Below are positions 1-7,969 of a stretch of 16,097 nucleotides of DNA, one piece after another. The stretch is taken from the NCBI GenBank assembly GCA_025462785.1, contig JAOAPG010000124.1:1-16097 (forward strand), read 5' to 3'. The notes beneath the pieces were generated by a model. That model saw only the letters and a list, made by a program, of their open reading frames with translations, made no database searches and was not told where the DNA came from. A program made the translations under genes and the position numbers. The stretch's first letter is position 1; each line of letters starts with the position of its first letter. The stretch comes from Acidobacteriaceae bacterium (lineage in GTDB: Bacteria; Acidobacteriota; Terriglobia; Terriglobales; Acidobacteriaceae).

Positions 1-2
1 GT

Positions 3-362
3 GTTTCGGTTCATCCGCAGGTGCGCGAGTGGATGGTCGCACGCCAACAGGAAATGGGTAAAGGTGGCGGGATAGTGATGGAAGGTCGGGACATCGGAAC
101 GAAAGTCTTCCCTGCTGCAGACGTAAAAATATTTCTCGACGCAGACCCCGTTGTCCGCGAGCAACGCCGTCGGCAACAACAAAACGTCAGAAACGGAGTT
201 CCAGCAAATGCGGAGGACCTCAGGGAACGCGATCATCGCGACAGAACGCGGGCCGCTTCCCCATTGGTACCCGCAGACGATGCGTTGATTCTGGATTCAA
301 CCAGCATGTCGGAAGAAGACGTACTCCGAAAAATCGAAGACGTAATAGAACGCAAGCTCTAA
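3..362 (+). CDS. cmk: Cytidylate kinase, C-terminal part (gene enters from left edge)
   Basis: Cytidylate kinase phosphorylates CMP and dCMP with ATP in the cytoplasm, supplying CDP/dCDP for nucleic acid synthesis. The reading frame is open from the window edge, so the first visible codons are internal and the N-terminal P-loop lies outside. The visible 119 residues contain the family hallmark GGIVMEGRDIGTKVFP, followed by the VKIFLDADPVVREQRRRQQ stretch that forms the substrate/LID region, then the C-terminal LILDSTSMSEEDVLRKIE helix. It ends with TAA and is intact as far as seen. The family is clear; only the missing 5' half limits the call. Confidence 0.93.
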   Translation, partial: VSVHPQVREWMVARQQEMGKGGGIVMEGRDIGTKVFPAADVKIFLDADPVVREQRRRQQQNVRNGVPANAEDLRERDHRDRTRAASPLVPADDALILDSTSMSEEDVLRKIEDVIERKL

Positions 363-388
363 ACCAATCTCGTCGTGCAGTATAGAAA

Positions 389-405
389 TTTCCCGGCACG
401 GGAAA
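389..405. repeat. Perfect inverted repeat 27 bp after cmk
   Basis: TTTCCCG and CGGGAAA are exact reverse complements separated by the trinucleotide GCA. Read on the plus strand the hairpin is followed by A-rich sequence, so it is not a standard terminator for cmk. Read on the minus strand it is followed by TTTCTATA. It could be a weak terminator, an mRNA 3'-end stabiliser or a protein-binding dyad. Nothing else was recognised between cmk and the receptor start at 518. Confidence 0.5.
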
Positions 406-517
406 CTCACAGCAGAAATCCTCTCCGTAACATCGCGTTCTCAGCCGAACCTGAGATACAAAACAAGTCTCCCGTCGAGACTGGACTCGCCTTCATTCCG
501 ATTGCAGGTGGAGTCCT

Positions 518-3500
518 ATGGCACGCTTTGGTTTGCTGTTTGCTCTTTTATTGGTTCCGCTCTTAGCTCGCCCTCAGGACGCCTCGACTGGGGCGATCCG
601 CGGCAGCGTGTCCGACGCGACCGGCAGCCGAATTCCCGGCGCAACTATTGCTTTAGTCAACGCCGCGACCGGCCTCCGCTTTCTCTACTACTTCGAACTT
701 CGAAGGTCATTTCGCATTCGACGTGCTTTCTCCCGGCGACTACTCGGCTCGCGCCGTTGCCTCGGGAATGTCTACGCAGACCACCCCAAAACTGCACGTG
801 GACGTAGACGCAACTACTGAAATCAATTTCAAGATGCAAGTGGCTGGCACGAAAGAAACCATTACGGTGTCCAGCGAGCCGCAGCTGGTCGAGACGCAAC
901 CCAGATCAGTCTCATCGCTCATTGATGAGCGAGCCATTACTGGATTGCCATTGAACGGCCGCCGCTTTACCGATCTCGCACTCTTGACGCCCGGAGTAAC
1001 GCAGGACCCGCGCGGCTTGACCTCCGGATCGAATGGCGACCTGGCGTTTGGCGGTATTCGCGGTTTTCAGTCCAGCTATTTAGTGGATGGCGCAGACAAC
1101 AACAACGCGTTCTATGCACAGGCTGCCGGACGCTACCGTGCGCCTTACCAATTCTCGAACGAATCCATTCAAGAGTTTCCTGTTTCATCGAATACCTACG
1201 GAGCCGAACTCGGACGCGCCGGTGGCGCGGTCGTAAATGTAGTCACGAAATCCGGTTCCAACCAGATCCACGGCACGGATTTTTATTTTCTCCGAAACAG
1301 CGCCTTCGATTCCAAGAACGCATTTATGGTCTTGAAACCCCACTCCGAACAACATCAGTTTGGCTTCACTGTTGGCGACCCCCTGCGGCGAAATCGTGCT
1401 TTTTTCTTTCTCTCATTCGATCAGTACATCTTTCATCTTCCGGCCGTCGTGCAATTCGTGAACGGAAGCAACGTCGTTGTGCCGCAACCCGGAACCGGAG
1501 GTATACCCCAGGTGATTACGAACCGAGCGATCAAGCTCTCGTATTTGCGACTGCCGCACAGTTGTCACGGCAGGCGGCCCAGTATCCCTCACAGCTCTTA
1601 GGCAATGCTGGTTTGGCAAAAATAGTTTCACTCTTTCGCCCCGCAATCATTTGTCTTTGCGAATGAATACCTCGCGTTATTGGGGAGTAAACAACGTCTT
1701 CATCGATCCGGCCAGCCCGCTGACCACTTATGGCACTAGTGATAACGGCGTGGAACACGTGGACACCGAATCCTCCTCTCTGTCACTGACCAGCAGCATT
1801 ACCACAAAATTTATAAGCCACCTACGCGCGCAATTCGCACGTGATCTGGAATGGTCGAGCGACAATACCAACGCGCCACTGACGCGCATTGCCAGTGTGA
1901 TCGATGGTTTTGGACGCTCGTCGCTTCTGCCGCGCCAGGCGCGGCAGCACCGGCTACACCTGACTGAAACATTTAGTTTGGAGGGCAGGCGCCATTCCTG
2001 AAGTTCGGCGGAGACGCGCTCCTAAGCTGGATTTACGACTTTTTCCTTCGCAATTTGGCGGCGAGTACATTTTCAATCAAATCAAAGTGAACCCTTTCAC
2101 CTTCGAGCCTCAACAAGGAGGGCTACCCCTTACTCCTCTGCGAGCCTACGCGCATGATGTGCCTCACTATTACCTGGAAAATTTTGGTACGGCCGTAACC
2201 AATCCAGATACAAATGAATACGCCGCATTCGCACAGGACACGATTCGGGTTACGAATCATCTGGCCCTGAGCATAGGCGTTCGCTATGACCTTCAGACTT
2301 TCACCACAAAAGGTTTGCTGACGAATCCATTGTGGCCGTACTCCGGCCAGGTGCCATTCAACCCTTACAACTTCGCGCCCCGTGTGGGCCTAGCGTACGC
2401 ACTCGGAGATCATCGGCCACTCGTGATTCGGGCAGGCTACGGGTTGTTCTACACTCGTATCCCGCAAATCTATAACTCAACTATTCAAAGTCAGAACGGC
2501 ATATCGAGCGGTTCTTTGTTTCTGAACAACACCAATTACTATGCCAACCAAATTTTCCCGCAATATCCGAACCCGCTTGTAAGCTATCCGCAACTTGCGG
2601 CAACTTGTACTCCGCCTCCCGGTCTCGAGCAATTCGTTAAAAACGATATCTCTTCGTTCTCACCAAATTTCCGCACGCCGGAGGTCCACCAGGCAAGCTT
2701 GACCATCGAACGCGAAGTTGCCAATCGTCTCGCTGTCGGAATCTCCTACACGTTTGTCAATGGACAGAACCTGGTCCGCGCTCGCGACGTAAATTTGTCG
2801 TCGCCAACCAACGTGCTTATCCGGTCTATGACGCTTCTGGTCTTAATCTGCTCGGTTACTACAATGTCGATTCATTTTCGACCTGTGCAGTTCACGCAGA
2901 CATTCAGTTGCCCATTTCCGCCCTGCATCAATCCTTTGGCACGTCCCATTCCCCGACTCCGAGCCATTGACGTATTCGAAAGCGAAGCATCGAGCGTTTA
3001 TCACGGCGCCACCCTGTCCATCCACCGTCGAATGACGAGCGGGCTGTATTTCCGCTTGGCATACACCTACGCCCACGCCATGGATGACGGACAAGACGCG
3101 CTGGTCGCAGGACGTCCTGCATTAGTCCAGAATTCCTACTCTCCTCAGGCGGAATACGGACCAAGTGTCACCGACCAGCGTCAGCGTTTCGCATTTTCCT
3201 GGATTGCCGATCCCAAGCTCTTCGGACGCAATCAGCCGATACTCAGCCAGATGTTCAACAATTGGAAAGCTGCGGGAGTTGTCACTGTGGGAAGCGGTCG
3301 GCCCATTAACGCAACCGTTACTGGAGATCCCAATCAGGACCGCAATAGCGAAAACGATCGTCTGCCTGACTTTAGACGCAACTCATTTGTGGGACCCGAT
3401 TATGCCACACCGACTGCGCCTCACGCGTCGCCTTTACGCAAAAGTCCATTGGAAGCTTGAATTCGTGGCCGAGTCGTTCAACCTTTTAAACCGCGATAAC

Positions 3501-3680
3501 AAACGAGTTCAGATCACAACCGACGGCTTAGTCAGCAATGCAGCCCAGTTCGTTCAGTCGTCTAAATCCATCAAAAACAGCTACTTCCCCGCGTACTACC
3601 AGGTTCCAACCAGCTTTATGCGAGCCACTGCCGCGTACGCTCCTCGCCAGCTGCAGTTAGCATTGCGTTTGTCATTCTGA
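518..3680 (+). pseudogene. Oar-like TonB-dependent receptor, broken by about eight frameshifts
   Basis: Read across frames, this is an outer-membrane TonB-dependent receptor of the Oar-like type abundant in Acidobacteria, about 1,050 residues. The ATG at 518 follows a GGTGGAG-like ribosome site. In order: a signal peptide (MARFGLLFALLLVPLLA), a carboxypeptidase-regulatory-like domain (GAIRGSVSDATGSRIPGATI), a plug region (LPLNGRRFTDLALLTPGV; YLVDGADNNNAFYAQ), barrel strands, and a terminal strand ending in LALRLSF. The frame changes near 680, 1505, 1620, 1993, 2042, 2812, 2886 and 3408. Five changes look like one-base losses and three like one-base gains. The pair at 2812/2886 is compensating. 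The runs near 680, 1620 and 2042 are T or A homopolymers. No in-frame stop occurs in any reconstructed segment, so loss is recent or some lesions are sequence errors. Neighbouring cmk and rpsU are intact. Confidence 0.85.
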
Positions 3681-3768
3681 CGAAAAATCGGCATAATTTG
3701 GGGCAGCTTTTTGCACCTAGAATCAGGCACAATTGCGAGTTCAGCCGCTCCGAATCTGCACATAACAC

Positions 3769-3796
3769 TTGACTTGGCGGTCGAACCTTGTAATAA
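3769..3796 (+). promoter_or_regulatory. Sigma-70-type promoter for rpsU
   Basis: TTGACT at 3769-3774 is separated by 16 bases from TAATAA at 3791-3796, a good match to -35 and -10 boxes. It would start transcription around 3803 and leave a leader of about 36 nt before the TTG start of rpsU. It lies in the 158-bp gap after the broken receptor gene, as expected for an independently transcribed ribosomal protein gene. Confidence 0.6.
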
Positions 3797-3838
3797 CTAA
3801 CGATGTCCATATCGGACGAGTTTGGGGGTGTAGTTTAG

Positions 3839-4036
3839 TTGGCCGAAATTCGATTGCAAGAGGGTGAGTCCCTCGAAAACGCCCTGCGCCGTTTCAAGCG
3901 CAAAGTGCAACAGGAAGACATTATCAAGGAGGTCAAGCGTCACTCCTTTTACCTGAAGCCGGGCGAAAAGAAGCGTGTAAAGGAAGCGCTGGCACGGAAA
4001 CGTAGCCGGAAAAAGGCAAGAAAAGAGCAAGACTAA
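3839..4036 (+). CDS. rpsU: 30S ribosomal protein bS21 (TTG start)
   Basis: bS21 is a small basic protein of the 30S platform near the anti-Shine-Dalgarno end of 16S rRNA, and it assists initiation. The 65-residue product shows the family pattern: an N-terminal EGESLENALRRFKRKV segment, a VKRHSFYLKPGEKKRVKEA middle, and a tail very rich in Lys and Arg (RKRSRKKARKEQD). Its length matches the family. The start is TTG at 3839, supported by a strong GGGGGTG ribosome site 8-9 bases upstream and by the canonical MAEIRLQEGES N-terminus. There is no in-frame ATG nearby. It has its own promoter and a possible hairpin terminator, so it is probably monocistronic. Confidence 0.95.
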   Translation: MAEIRLQEGESLENALRRFKRKVQQEDIIKEVKRHSFYLKPGEKKRVKEALARKRSRKKARKEQD

Positions 4037-4073
4037 ATAATTAAACAATTATGGTTTAGGGTCGCCCCTCTCC

Positions 4074-4100
4074 GGTCGCGGCCCCGACCATAAAGTTTTT
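4074..4100 (+). terminator. Possible intrinsic terminator after rpsU
   Basis: GGTCG (4074-4078) can pair with CGACC (4085-4089) around a six-base loop. An alternative 5' arm GGTCG lies at 4060-4064. ATAAAGTTTTT follows the stem. It is about 40 bp after the rpsU stop. The stem is only five pairs, so the call is tentative. Confidence 0.4.
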
Positions 4101-4241
4101 GCGGCAATATTATTATGTCGGCACTTTTACTTCAGCAGTATCCATGTTCCCCCGGACATGGCGGGCCGAACCAAGGGTAGCAAACAGTCCAGAAGCAAAA
4201 TTGAGGGGGGGTGTTATCAACCGGTGCGCACTTTTCAGCGC

Positions 4242-4268
4242 CGGCGGGACTATTTTTCTGTCCCGCTG
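4242..4268 (+). promoter_or_regulatory. Strong hairpin with U-rich loop upstream of zinc-ribbon gene
   Basis: GCGGGAC (4244-4250) and GTCCCGC (4260-4266) are perfect complements around the loop TATTTTTCT. In RNA one G-U and one C-G pair extend the stem to nine pairs. It ends 46 bases before the ATG at 4315. There is no T-run after the stem, so it is more likely a leader-RNA structure or operator than a terminator. The 278-bp gap between rpsU and this gene holds nothing else recognised. Confidence 0.5.
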
Positions 4269-4314
4269 TCGACGAAGTGCGGTCAGGGATCGAGTCGAAG
4301 GGAGTAAAGGGTCA

Positions 4315-4626
4315 ATGGAATTCCAGGACAAGGTGTTGAAGTGCATCGACTGCGGAACAAATTTTGTCTTCACCGCTGGCGAGCAGTTATTTTTCCACGA
4401 CAAACAATTTAAGAACGAACCTAAGCGCTGTAAGGGCTGCAAGACCAAAAGAGTTGCTGTGCTGGCCCCGATATCGCAATCAGGCCAAGGCACGAACAAG
4501 GTTGAAACACGAACCGTATGTTCGCAATGTGGGAAGGAAACCACGGTTCCCTTCCGTCCCACGCAGGGACGGCCAGTGTTCTGCCGCGAATGCTTTCAGC
4601 AAAAGCGGCAAATGGTCTCAGCCTAA
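4315..4626 (+). CDS. Small double zinc-ribbon protein
   Basis: This 103-residue protein has two zinc-ribbon units. The first has C10-x2-C13 and C39-x2-C42 and resembles the probable zinc-ribbon family with the VLKCIDCGTNFVFTAGEQ signature. The second has C69-x2-C72 and C90-x2-C93 (VCSQCGKETTVPF...PVFCRECF). The family is common next to housekeeping genes and its molecular role is not established; nucleic-acid or protein binding is a family-level guess. The frame stays open upstream to 4099, but the ATG at 4315 is chosen because the zinc-ribbon homology begins there and purine-rich GAAGGGAGTAAAGGG precedes it. A structured leader with a nine-pair hairpin suggests post-transcriptional control. 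Confidence 0.8.
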   Translation: MEFQDKVLKCIDCGTNFVFTAGEQLFFHDKQFKNEPKRCKGCKTKRVAVLAPISQSGQGTNKVETRTVCSQCGKETTVPFRPTQGRPVFCRECFQQKRQMVSA

Positions 4627-4644
4627 GTTCTTCTGACTAAGAAC
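4627..4644. terminator. Hairpin directly after the zinc-ribbon stop codon
   Basis: GTTCTT (4627-4632) and AAGAAC (4639-4644) pair perfectly around CTGACT, starting on the base after the TAA. There is no following T-run, so it is at best a weak or factor-dependent terminator, or a 3'-end stabiliser. Confidence 0.3.
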
Positions 4645-4687
4645 GTAAGGACACGCAGCGTTGGAATCTTAGATCACCGTAACTCAA

Positions 4688-4714
4688 TTCCGACAATTCC
4701 TACCAAAATATAAT
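4688..4714 (+). promoter_or_regulatory. Probable promoter for mtaB
   Basis: A perfect -10 box TATAAT lies at 4709-4714, 64 bases before the GTG start at 4779. The matching -35 is poor: TTCCGA begins at 4688, with a short spacer of 15. The call rests mainly on the -10 box and its position in the gap before mtaB. Confidence 0.4.
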
Positions 4715-4778
4715 CAATTTTGAAACGTTCCATTTCTGCTATCCCATGCCTGTGGCTCTGGTGCGCTAAGATAATTTT

Positions 4779-6200
4779 GTGCCAAGCTTTTACGTACAGA
4801 ATTTTGGCTGCCGGACCACTCAAGCCGACGGCGCGGCTATTGAAAGACAGTTCCTCGATCACGGACTGGACCAAGCTAATTCGCCCGCCGAAGCGAGTCT
4901 GGTCGTATTAAATTCTTGCACCGTCACTGCCTCTGCTGATCAGGAGGCGCGAGCCGCCATTCGCCGTATCCATCGCGCTAATCCCATTTGCCAGATTGTG
5001 GTTACTGGGTGCTATGCTCAACGCGCTCCCGAGGAAGTTGCTTCCCTTCCCGGCGTTAGTCGCGTCATTGGGAATTCTCATAAACATCTATTGGCCGGGC
5101 TTGCCGGGCTGGCCATTCCGGCTCGCGACTCTGCCTTCGTGCCTCTGTCAAGCTTGAGCCCTGACGACCGCAGTCGCATTTTCGTTTCTGATATTTTTGC
5201 TCACACAGAACTGCTTGCCGCCCCGGTTTTCGGCGGACACGAACATACCCGTCCCATCCTCAAGGTGCAAGACGGATGCGACAATCGCTGCTCCTTCTGC
5301 GTCATCCCGTCGGTTCGCGGACATAGCCGTTCGCTTCCCTTGGACAGAATTCTTGATGAAGTGAACGCGCTAGTGAAAGAAGGCTTTCGTGAAGTCGTGA
5401 TCTCCGGCATCAATCTCGGACGCTGGGGACGCGATCTCCCAGGAATCGGTCACCCTCGTTCGTTAAGATTCGAAGATCTCGTCCGCGCCATCCTCTGTGA
5501 AACCTCACTCGAAAAACTACGTATCAGTTCCGTCGAGCCTATGGATTGGAGCGATGAGCTCATCCAGCTGATAGCCCGTTCTCCCCGCATCGCGAAACAC
5601 GCTCATGTCCCTATGCAATCTGGCAGCGATCGCGTGCTGCGGTTGATGCACCGCAAATACCGGCCGTGGCACTATCACGAGAAGATCGAAAAGATTCGTG
5701 CTGCAATGCCCACCGCAGCCATTGGAGCCGACATTATGGTCGGCTTCCCCGGCGAAAGCGAATCCGATTTCGATGCTACTCGTCGCACAATCGAAGAGTT
5801 GCCGTTCACTTATCTGCATGTGTTCACCTACTCCTCGCGTCCCGGCACACCGTCTGCAACTATGCCCGAGCCGGTTCTGGTTCACATAGCACGCGAACGC
5901 AATCGAATTCTGCGTGAACTGGCGGCAGAGAAAAAGTCCGCCTTTATGAAGACCTTTGTGAGTCAGACCATGGAAGCCATCACGCTGAACGCCTTCGACG
6001 GAGAGTACACGGAAGCGCTAACCGACAATTACTTGAGGCTGCGTTTGAACGGAAAGCACGGGCCCAATCAGAAAGTGATGGCACAAGTTGAAAGTGTGAA
6101 GGGAGAGGCGTTGGTTGGAAGAGCTTGTCATCCGGAACTTGCGACAGCAACTCAGCAGTCTAGTATGTGCAATTCTTTTCCGTTTGTTCTGAATCTGTAA
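4779..6200 (+). CDS. mtaB: tRNA t6A37 methylthiotransferase MtaB
   Basis: MtaB is a radical-SAM enzyme that converts t6A at position 37 of ANN-decoding tRNAs to ms2t6A, improving decoding. The 473-residue product has the N-terminal methylthiotransferase domain with three cluster cysteines: C11 in NFGCR, C47 in LNSCTVT and C78 in VTGCYAQR. The radical-SAM motif DGCDNRCSFCVIP has C167, C171 and C174. Further motifs are SGINLGRWG, HAHVPMQSGSDRVLRLMHRKY and GADIMVGFPGESESDF, and a TRAM-like C-terminal segment follows. NFGCR and the PMQSGSD context favour MtaB over MiaB or RimO. The start is GTG at 4779 because homology begins there; the ribosome site is weak. Length is slightly above usual because of a tail of about 25 residues after CHPEL. 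Confidence 0.93.
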   Translation: MPSFYVQNFGCRTTQADGAAIERQFLDHGLDQANSPAEASLVVLNSCTVTASADQEARAAIRRIHRANPICQIVVTGCYAQRAPEEVASLPGVSRVIGNSHKHLLAGLAGLAIPARDSAFVPLSSLSPDDRSRIFVSDIFAHTELLAAPVFGGHEHTRPILKVQDGCDNRCSFCVIPSVRGHSRSLPLDRILDEVNALVKEGFREVVISGINLGRWGRDLPGIGHPRSLRFEDLVRAILCETSLEKLRISSVEPMDWSDELIQLIARSPRIAKHAHVPMQSGSDRVLRLMHRKYRPWHYHEKIEKIRAAMPTAAIGADIMVGFPGESESDFDATRRTIEELPFTYLHVFTYSSRPGTPSATMPEPVLVHIARERNRILRELAAEKKSAFMKTFVSQTMEAITLNAFDGEYTEALTDNYLRLRLNGKHGPNQKVMAQVESVKGEALVGRACHPELATATQQSSMCNSFPFVLNL

Positions 6201-6307
6201 CTCAAGCAATTCCTCTTCTCTCTTCCAAACATCTATGCTAGATTTCCAGAGTTCTTTTCCTCCGTTCGTAGGCCCTGCTTAGAATTTCCTTAAAAGATTG
6301 GATAAAT

Positions 6308-7867
6308 ATGTCGAAGGTGCGCGTCGCCCTTATCGTTGTACTCGTCTCGTTTGCTTCCTGCGCTTTCGCCTCAACTGCTCAGACTTTTTTGTCGCTCAAT
6401 AGTCAGCCTGGCGACTATATCGGCGGAGGAATTCAGCAGACGTTCACCCCGGCTGATGGCACATTTGCCGTTCAAAGCTCCAATAGCGGTGTGCAGATTT
6501 CCTTTCACACGGCGAATTACAGCTCTTGGTGGTACCTGGATTTCGGCCCTCCCACGGGTTCAAAGCTTGTCAAGTCAGAATACGACGATGCTCAGCGTTA
6601 TTCCTTCCACTCGCCAACTAAACCCGGTATCGACGTTTTCGGCGATGGCAGAGGTTGCAATAGGAACGCTGGACGTTTCCTGCTATCGCAATTGACATTC
6701 GCTACTGATGGATCTGTGAAGAGCCTGGCCATTGATTTTGAGCAACACTGCGAGGGTGCAACACCGGCTCTCTATGGTTCCCTACGAATCAACTCAACAG
6801 TTACTGCTGTGGCCCGTGTCTCGGTTGCGAACGCTACAGCGCTCAAAGGCAACGTTGGTACCAGTACCGCTGCGGTCATACTCTCGCTCTCCATGCCCAG
6901 CACTCAGCTGGTTTCGGTGCAGTACAACACAGCCGACGGTACTGCCGTACAAGGTACGGATTATGTCGCGACAACGGCGACTGCAGAATTCGAACCCGGC
7001 ACCACCTCGAAGGTGATTACCATCCCGATTATCGGCGACCGTTTGGCACGAGCCAACAAAGCTCTCCAGGTTCTGCTCAGTAACGCAAGCGGTGCGCCGG
7101 TTGGCGATGGAAAAGGCCAAGTGAGGATTCTTGATCCCAACGTACCGATGAATGTTCTGAGTATGTATGGCCAACCGGGAGATTACATAAGTCCTGGAAT
7201 CTTTCTGGCCACGATCGCTGACGGTATTTTCACTCCATCGCGTAACTATGACAATGGCGTGAGTGTTGCACTCAACGAAGGAGACCAGTGGCAAACAGAC
7301 TTCACCGCGCCCAACAATGTCAACTTGACCACGGGAGACTACGATAATGCTCAGCGCTTTCCTTTTCAGGCCGCTGGTACCCCGGGCTTGAGTGTGTACG
7401 GTGCCGGCCGCGGTTGCAACATGTTAACCGGTCAATTTGTCGTGAACAAGGCCACTTACGCATTGAGCGGCGCGGTTAAGCAGTTCTCCGCCGATTTCGA
7501 ACAGCATTGCGAAGGCGGAGCTGCAGGTCTATTTGGCTCAATTCGGATCAACTCCAAGCTCACCCAACTGTCAGTCAGTGATGCTGTCATTGACACCGGT
7601 AATTCGACGGCGAGCTTTACCGTAACTCTGAATCCTGCAAGCGCGACCTCTGTTTCAGCAGATTTTTTGACGGCAGACGGAACTGCAGCTGCGGGTGTCG
7701 ACTACGTTGCGACATCCCAGACCGTGGTCTTTTCTCCTGGACAGCTGGAGCAGACTGTTACTGTGCCCCTTCTCACATCGAGCGGTGGAACAAAGGAGTT
7801 CGCCGGTAAGCTTACATCTCCTACCGGTGCGCCGCTCTGGATCAGTCAAGGAGCGGCAACTTTCTAG
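6308..7867 (+). CDS. Secreted protein: two unnamed-module plus Calx-beta units
   Basis: This 519-residue exported protein starts with a signal peptide (MSKVRVALIVVLVSFASCAFA). It then has module A1 (residues ~27-163), Calx-beta 1 (~170-276), module A2 (~283-416) and Calx-beta 2 (~420-519). The Calx-beta domains are shown by YNTADGTAVQGTDYVATTAT and FLTADGTAAAGVDYVATSQT followed by strands such as FEPGTTSKVITIPI. Calx-beta domains are calcium-binding-type immunoglobulin-like folds in surface proteins. The A modules share QPGDYI, DDAQR or DNAQR, GRGCN and DFEQHCEG...GSxRINS; I recognise the pattern as recurrent but know no function for it. Two cysteines per module, 31 residues apart (C117/C148; C370/C401), could form a disulphide outside the cell. 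No sorting tail or transmembrane anchor is seen. An envelope or extracellular binding role is inference. Confidence 0.85.
   Translation: MSKVRVALIVVLVSFASCAFASTAQTFLSLNSQPGDYIGGGIQQTFTPADGTFAVQSSNSGVQISFHTANYSSWWYLDFGPPTGSKLVKSEYDDAQRYSFHSPTKPGIDVFGDGRGCNRNAGRFLLSQLTFATDGSVKSLAIDFEQHCEGATPALYGSLRINSTVTAVARVSVANATALKGNVGTSTAAVILSLSMPSTQLVSVQYNTADGTAVQGTDYVATTATAEFEPGTTSKVITIPIIGDRLARANKALQVLLSNASGAPVGDGKGQVRILDPNVPMNVLSMYGQPGDYISPGIFLATIADGIFTPSRNYDNGVSVALNEGDQWQTDFTAPNNVNLTTGDYDNAQRFPFQAAGTPGLSVYGAGRGCNMLTGQFVVNKATYALSGAVKQFSADFEQHCEGGAAGLFGSIRINSKLTQLSVSDAVIDTGNSTASFTVTLNPASATSVSADFLTADGTAAAGVDYVATSQTVVFSPGQLEQTVTVPLLTSSGGTKEFAGKLTSPTGAPLWISQGAATF
6386..6796 (+). repeat. Module A1 of the Calx-beta protein (protein-level repeat copy 1)
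   Basis: Residues ~27-163, beginning FLSLNSQPGDYIGGG and ending YGSLRINS. It carries DGRGCN (C117) and DFEQHCEG (C148). It aligns along its full length with the copy at 7154-7555 at protein level, but the DNA has diverged, so the duplication is old. Confidence 0.8.
7154..7555 (+). repeat. Module A2 of the Calx-beta protein (protein-level repeat copy 2)
   Basis: Residues ~283-416, beginning VLSMYGQPGDYISPG and ending FGSIRINS. It carries GAGRGCN (C370) and DFEQHCEG (C401) with the same cysteine spacing as copy 1. A central segment (GDYDNAQRFPFQAAGTPGL) matches EYDDAQRYSFHSPTKPGI of copy 1. Confidence 0.8.
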
Positions 7868-7876
7868 TAAGAAACA

Positions 7877-7911
7877 GAGGCGCGATTTGGCCGAAGCTAG
7901 CGCCTCGTTTT
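7877..7911. terminator. Bidirectional terminator between convergent genes
   Basis: GAGGCGC (7877-7883) and GCGCCTC (7900-7906) are perfect complements around a 16-base loop. GTTTTC follows on the plus strand and TGTTTCTT follows on the minus strand. The site lies 10 bp after the Calx-beta protein stop and 50 bp past the pirin stop, where convergent transcripts would meet. Confidence 0.6.
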
Positions 7912-7950
7912 CGAAACTCGGCACAGGATTCCAATACGCTGGAACTGGGT

Positions 7951-7969
7951 GGGAGTTCTATTTACTCCC
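7951..7969 (-). terminator. Hairpin spanning the pirin stop codon
   Basis: GGGAGT (7951-7956) pairs perfectly with ACTCCC (7964-7969) around a seven-base loop, and the pirin stop codon (7962-7964) lies at the loop/stem edge. There is no T-run on either side. With the hairpin at 7877-7911 it gives the minus-strand transcript two 3' structures in tandem. Confidence 0.35.

Noticed and set aside
518..3680. Phase-variable contingency locus driven by homopolymer tracts
   Set aside because: The runs are only three to five bases and most lesions are not in runs, so this was not adopted as the main explanation.
4099..4314. In-frame upstream extension of the zinc-ribbon gene (would add 72 residues)
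   Set aside because: The added part has no family resemblance, overlaps a strong hairpin, and a ribosome-like site lies before the ATG at 4315.
4113..4562. 149-codon open frame on the minus strand opposite the zinc-ribbon gene
   Set aside because: It is the complement of a recognised gene and its leader, with no family resemblance or ribosome site.
5517..5885. 122-codon minus-strand frame within mtaB
   Set aside because: It is a shadow of a well-conserved coding region.
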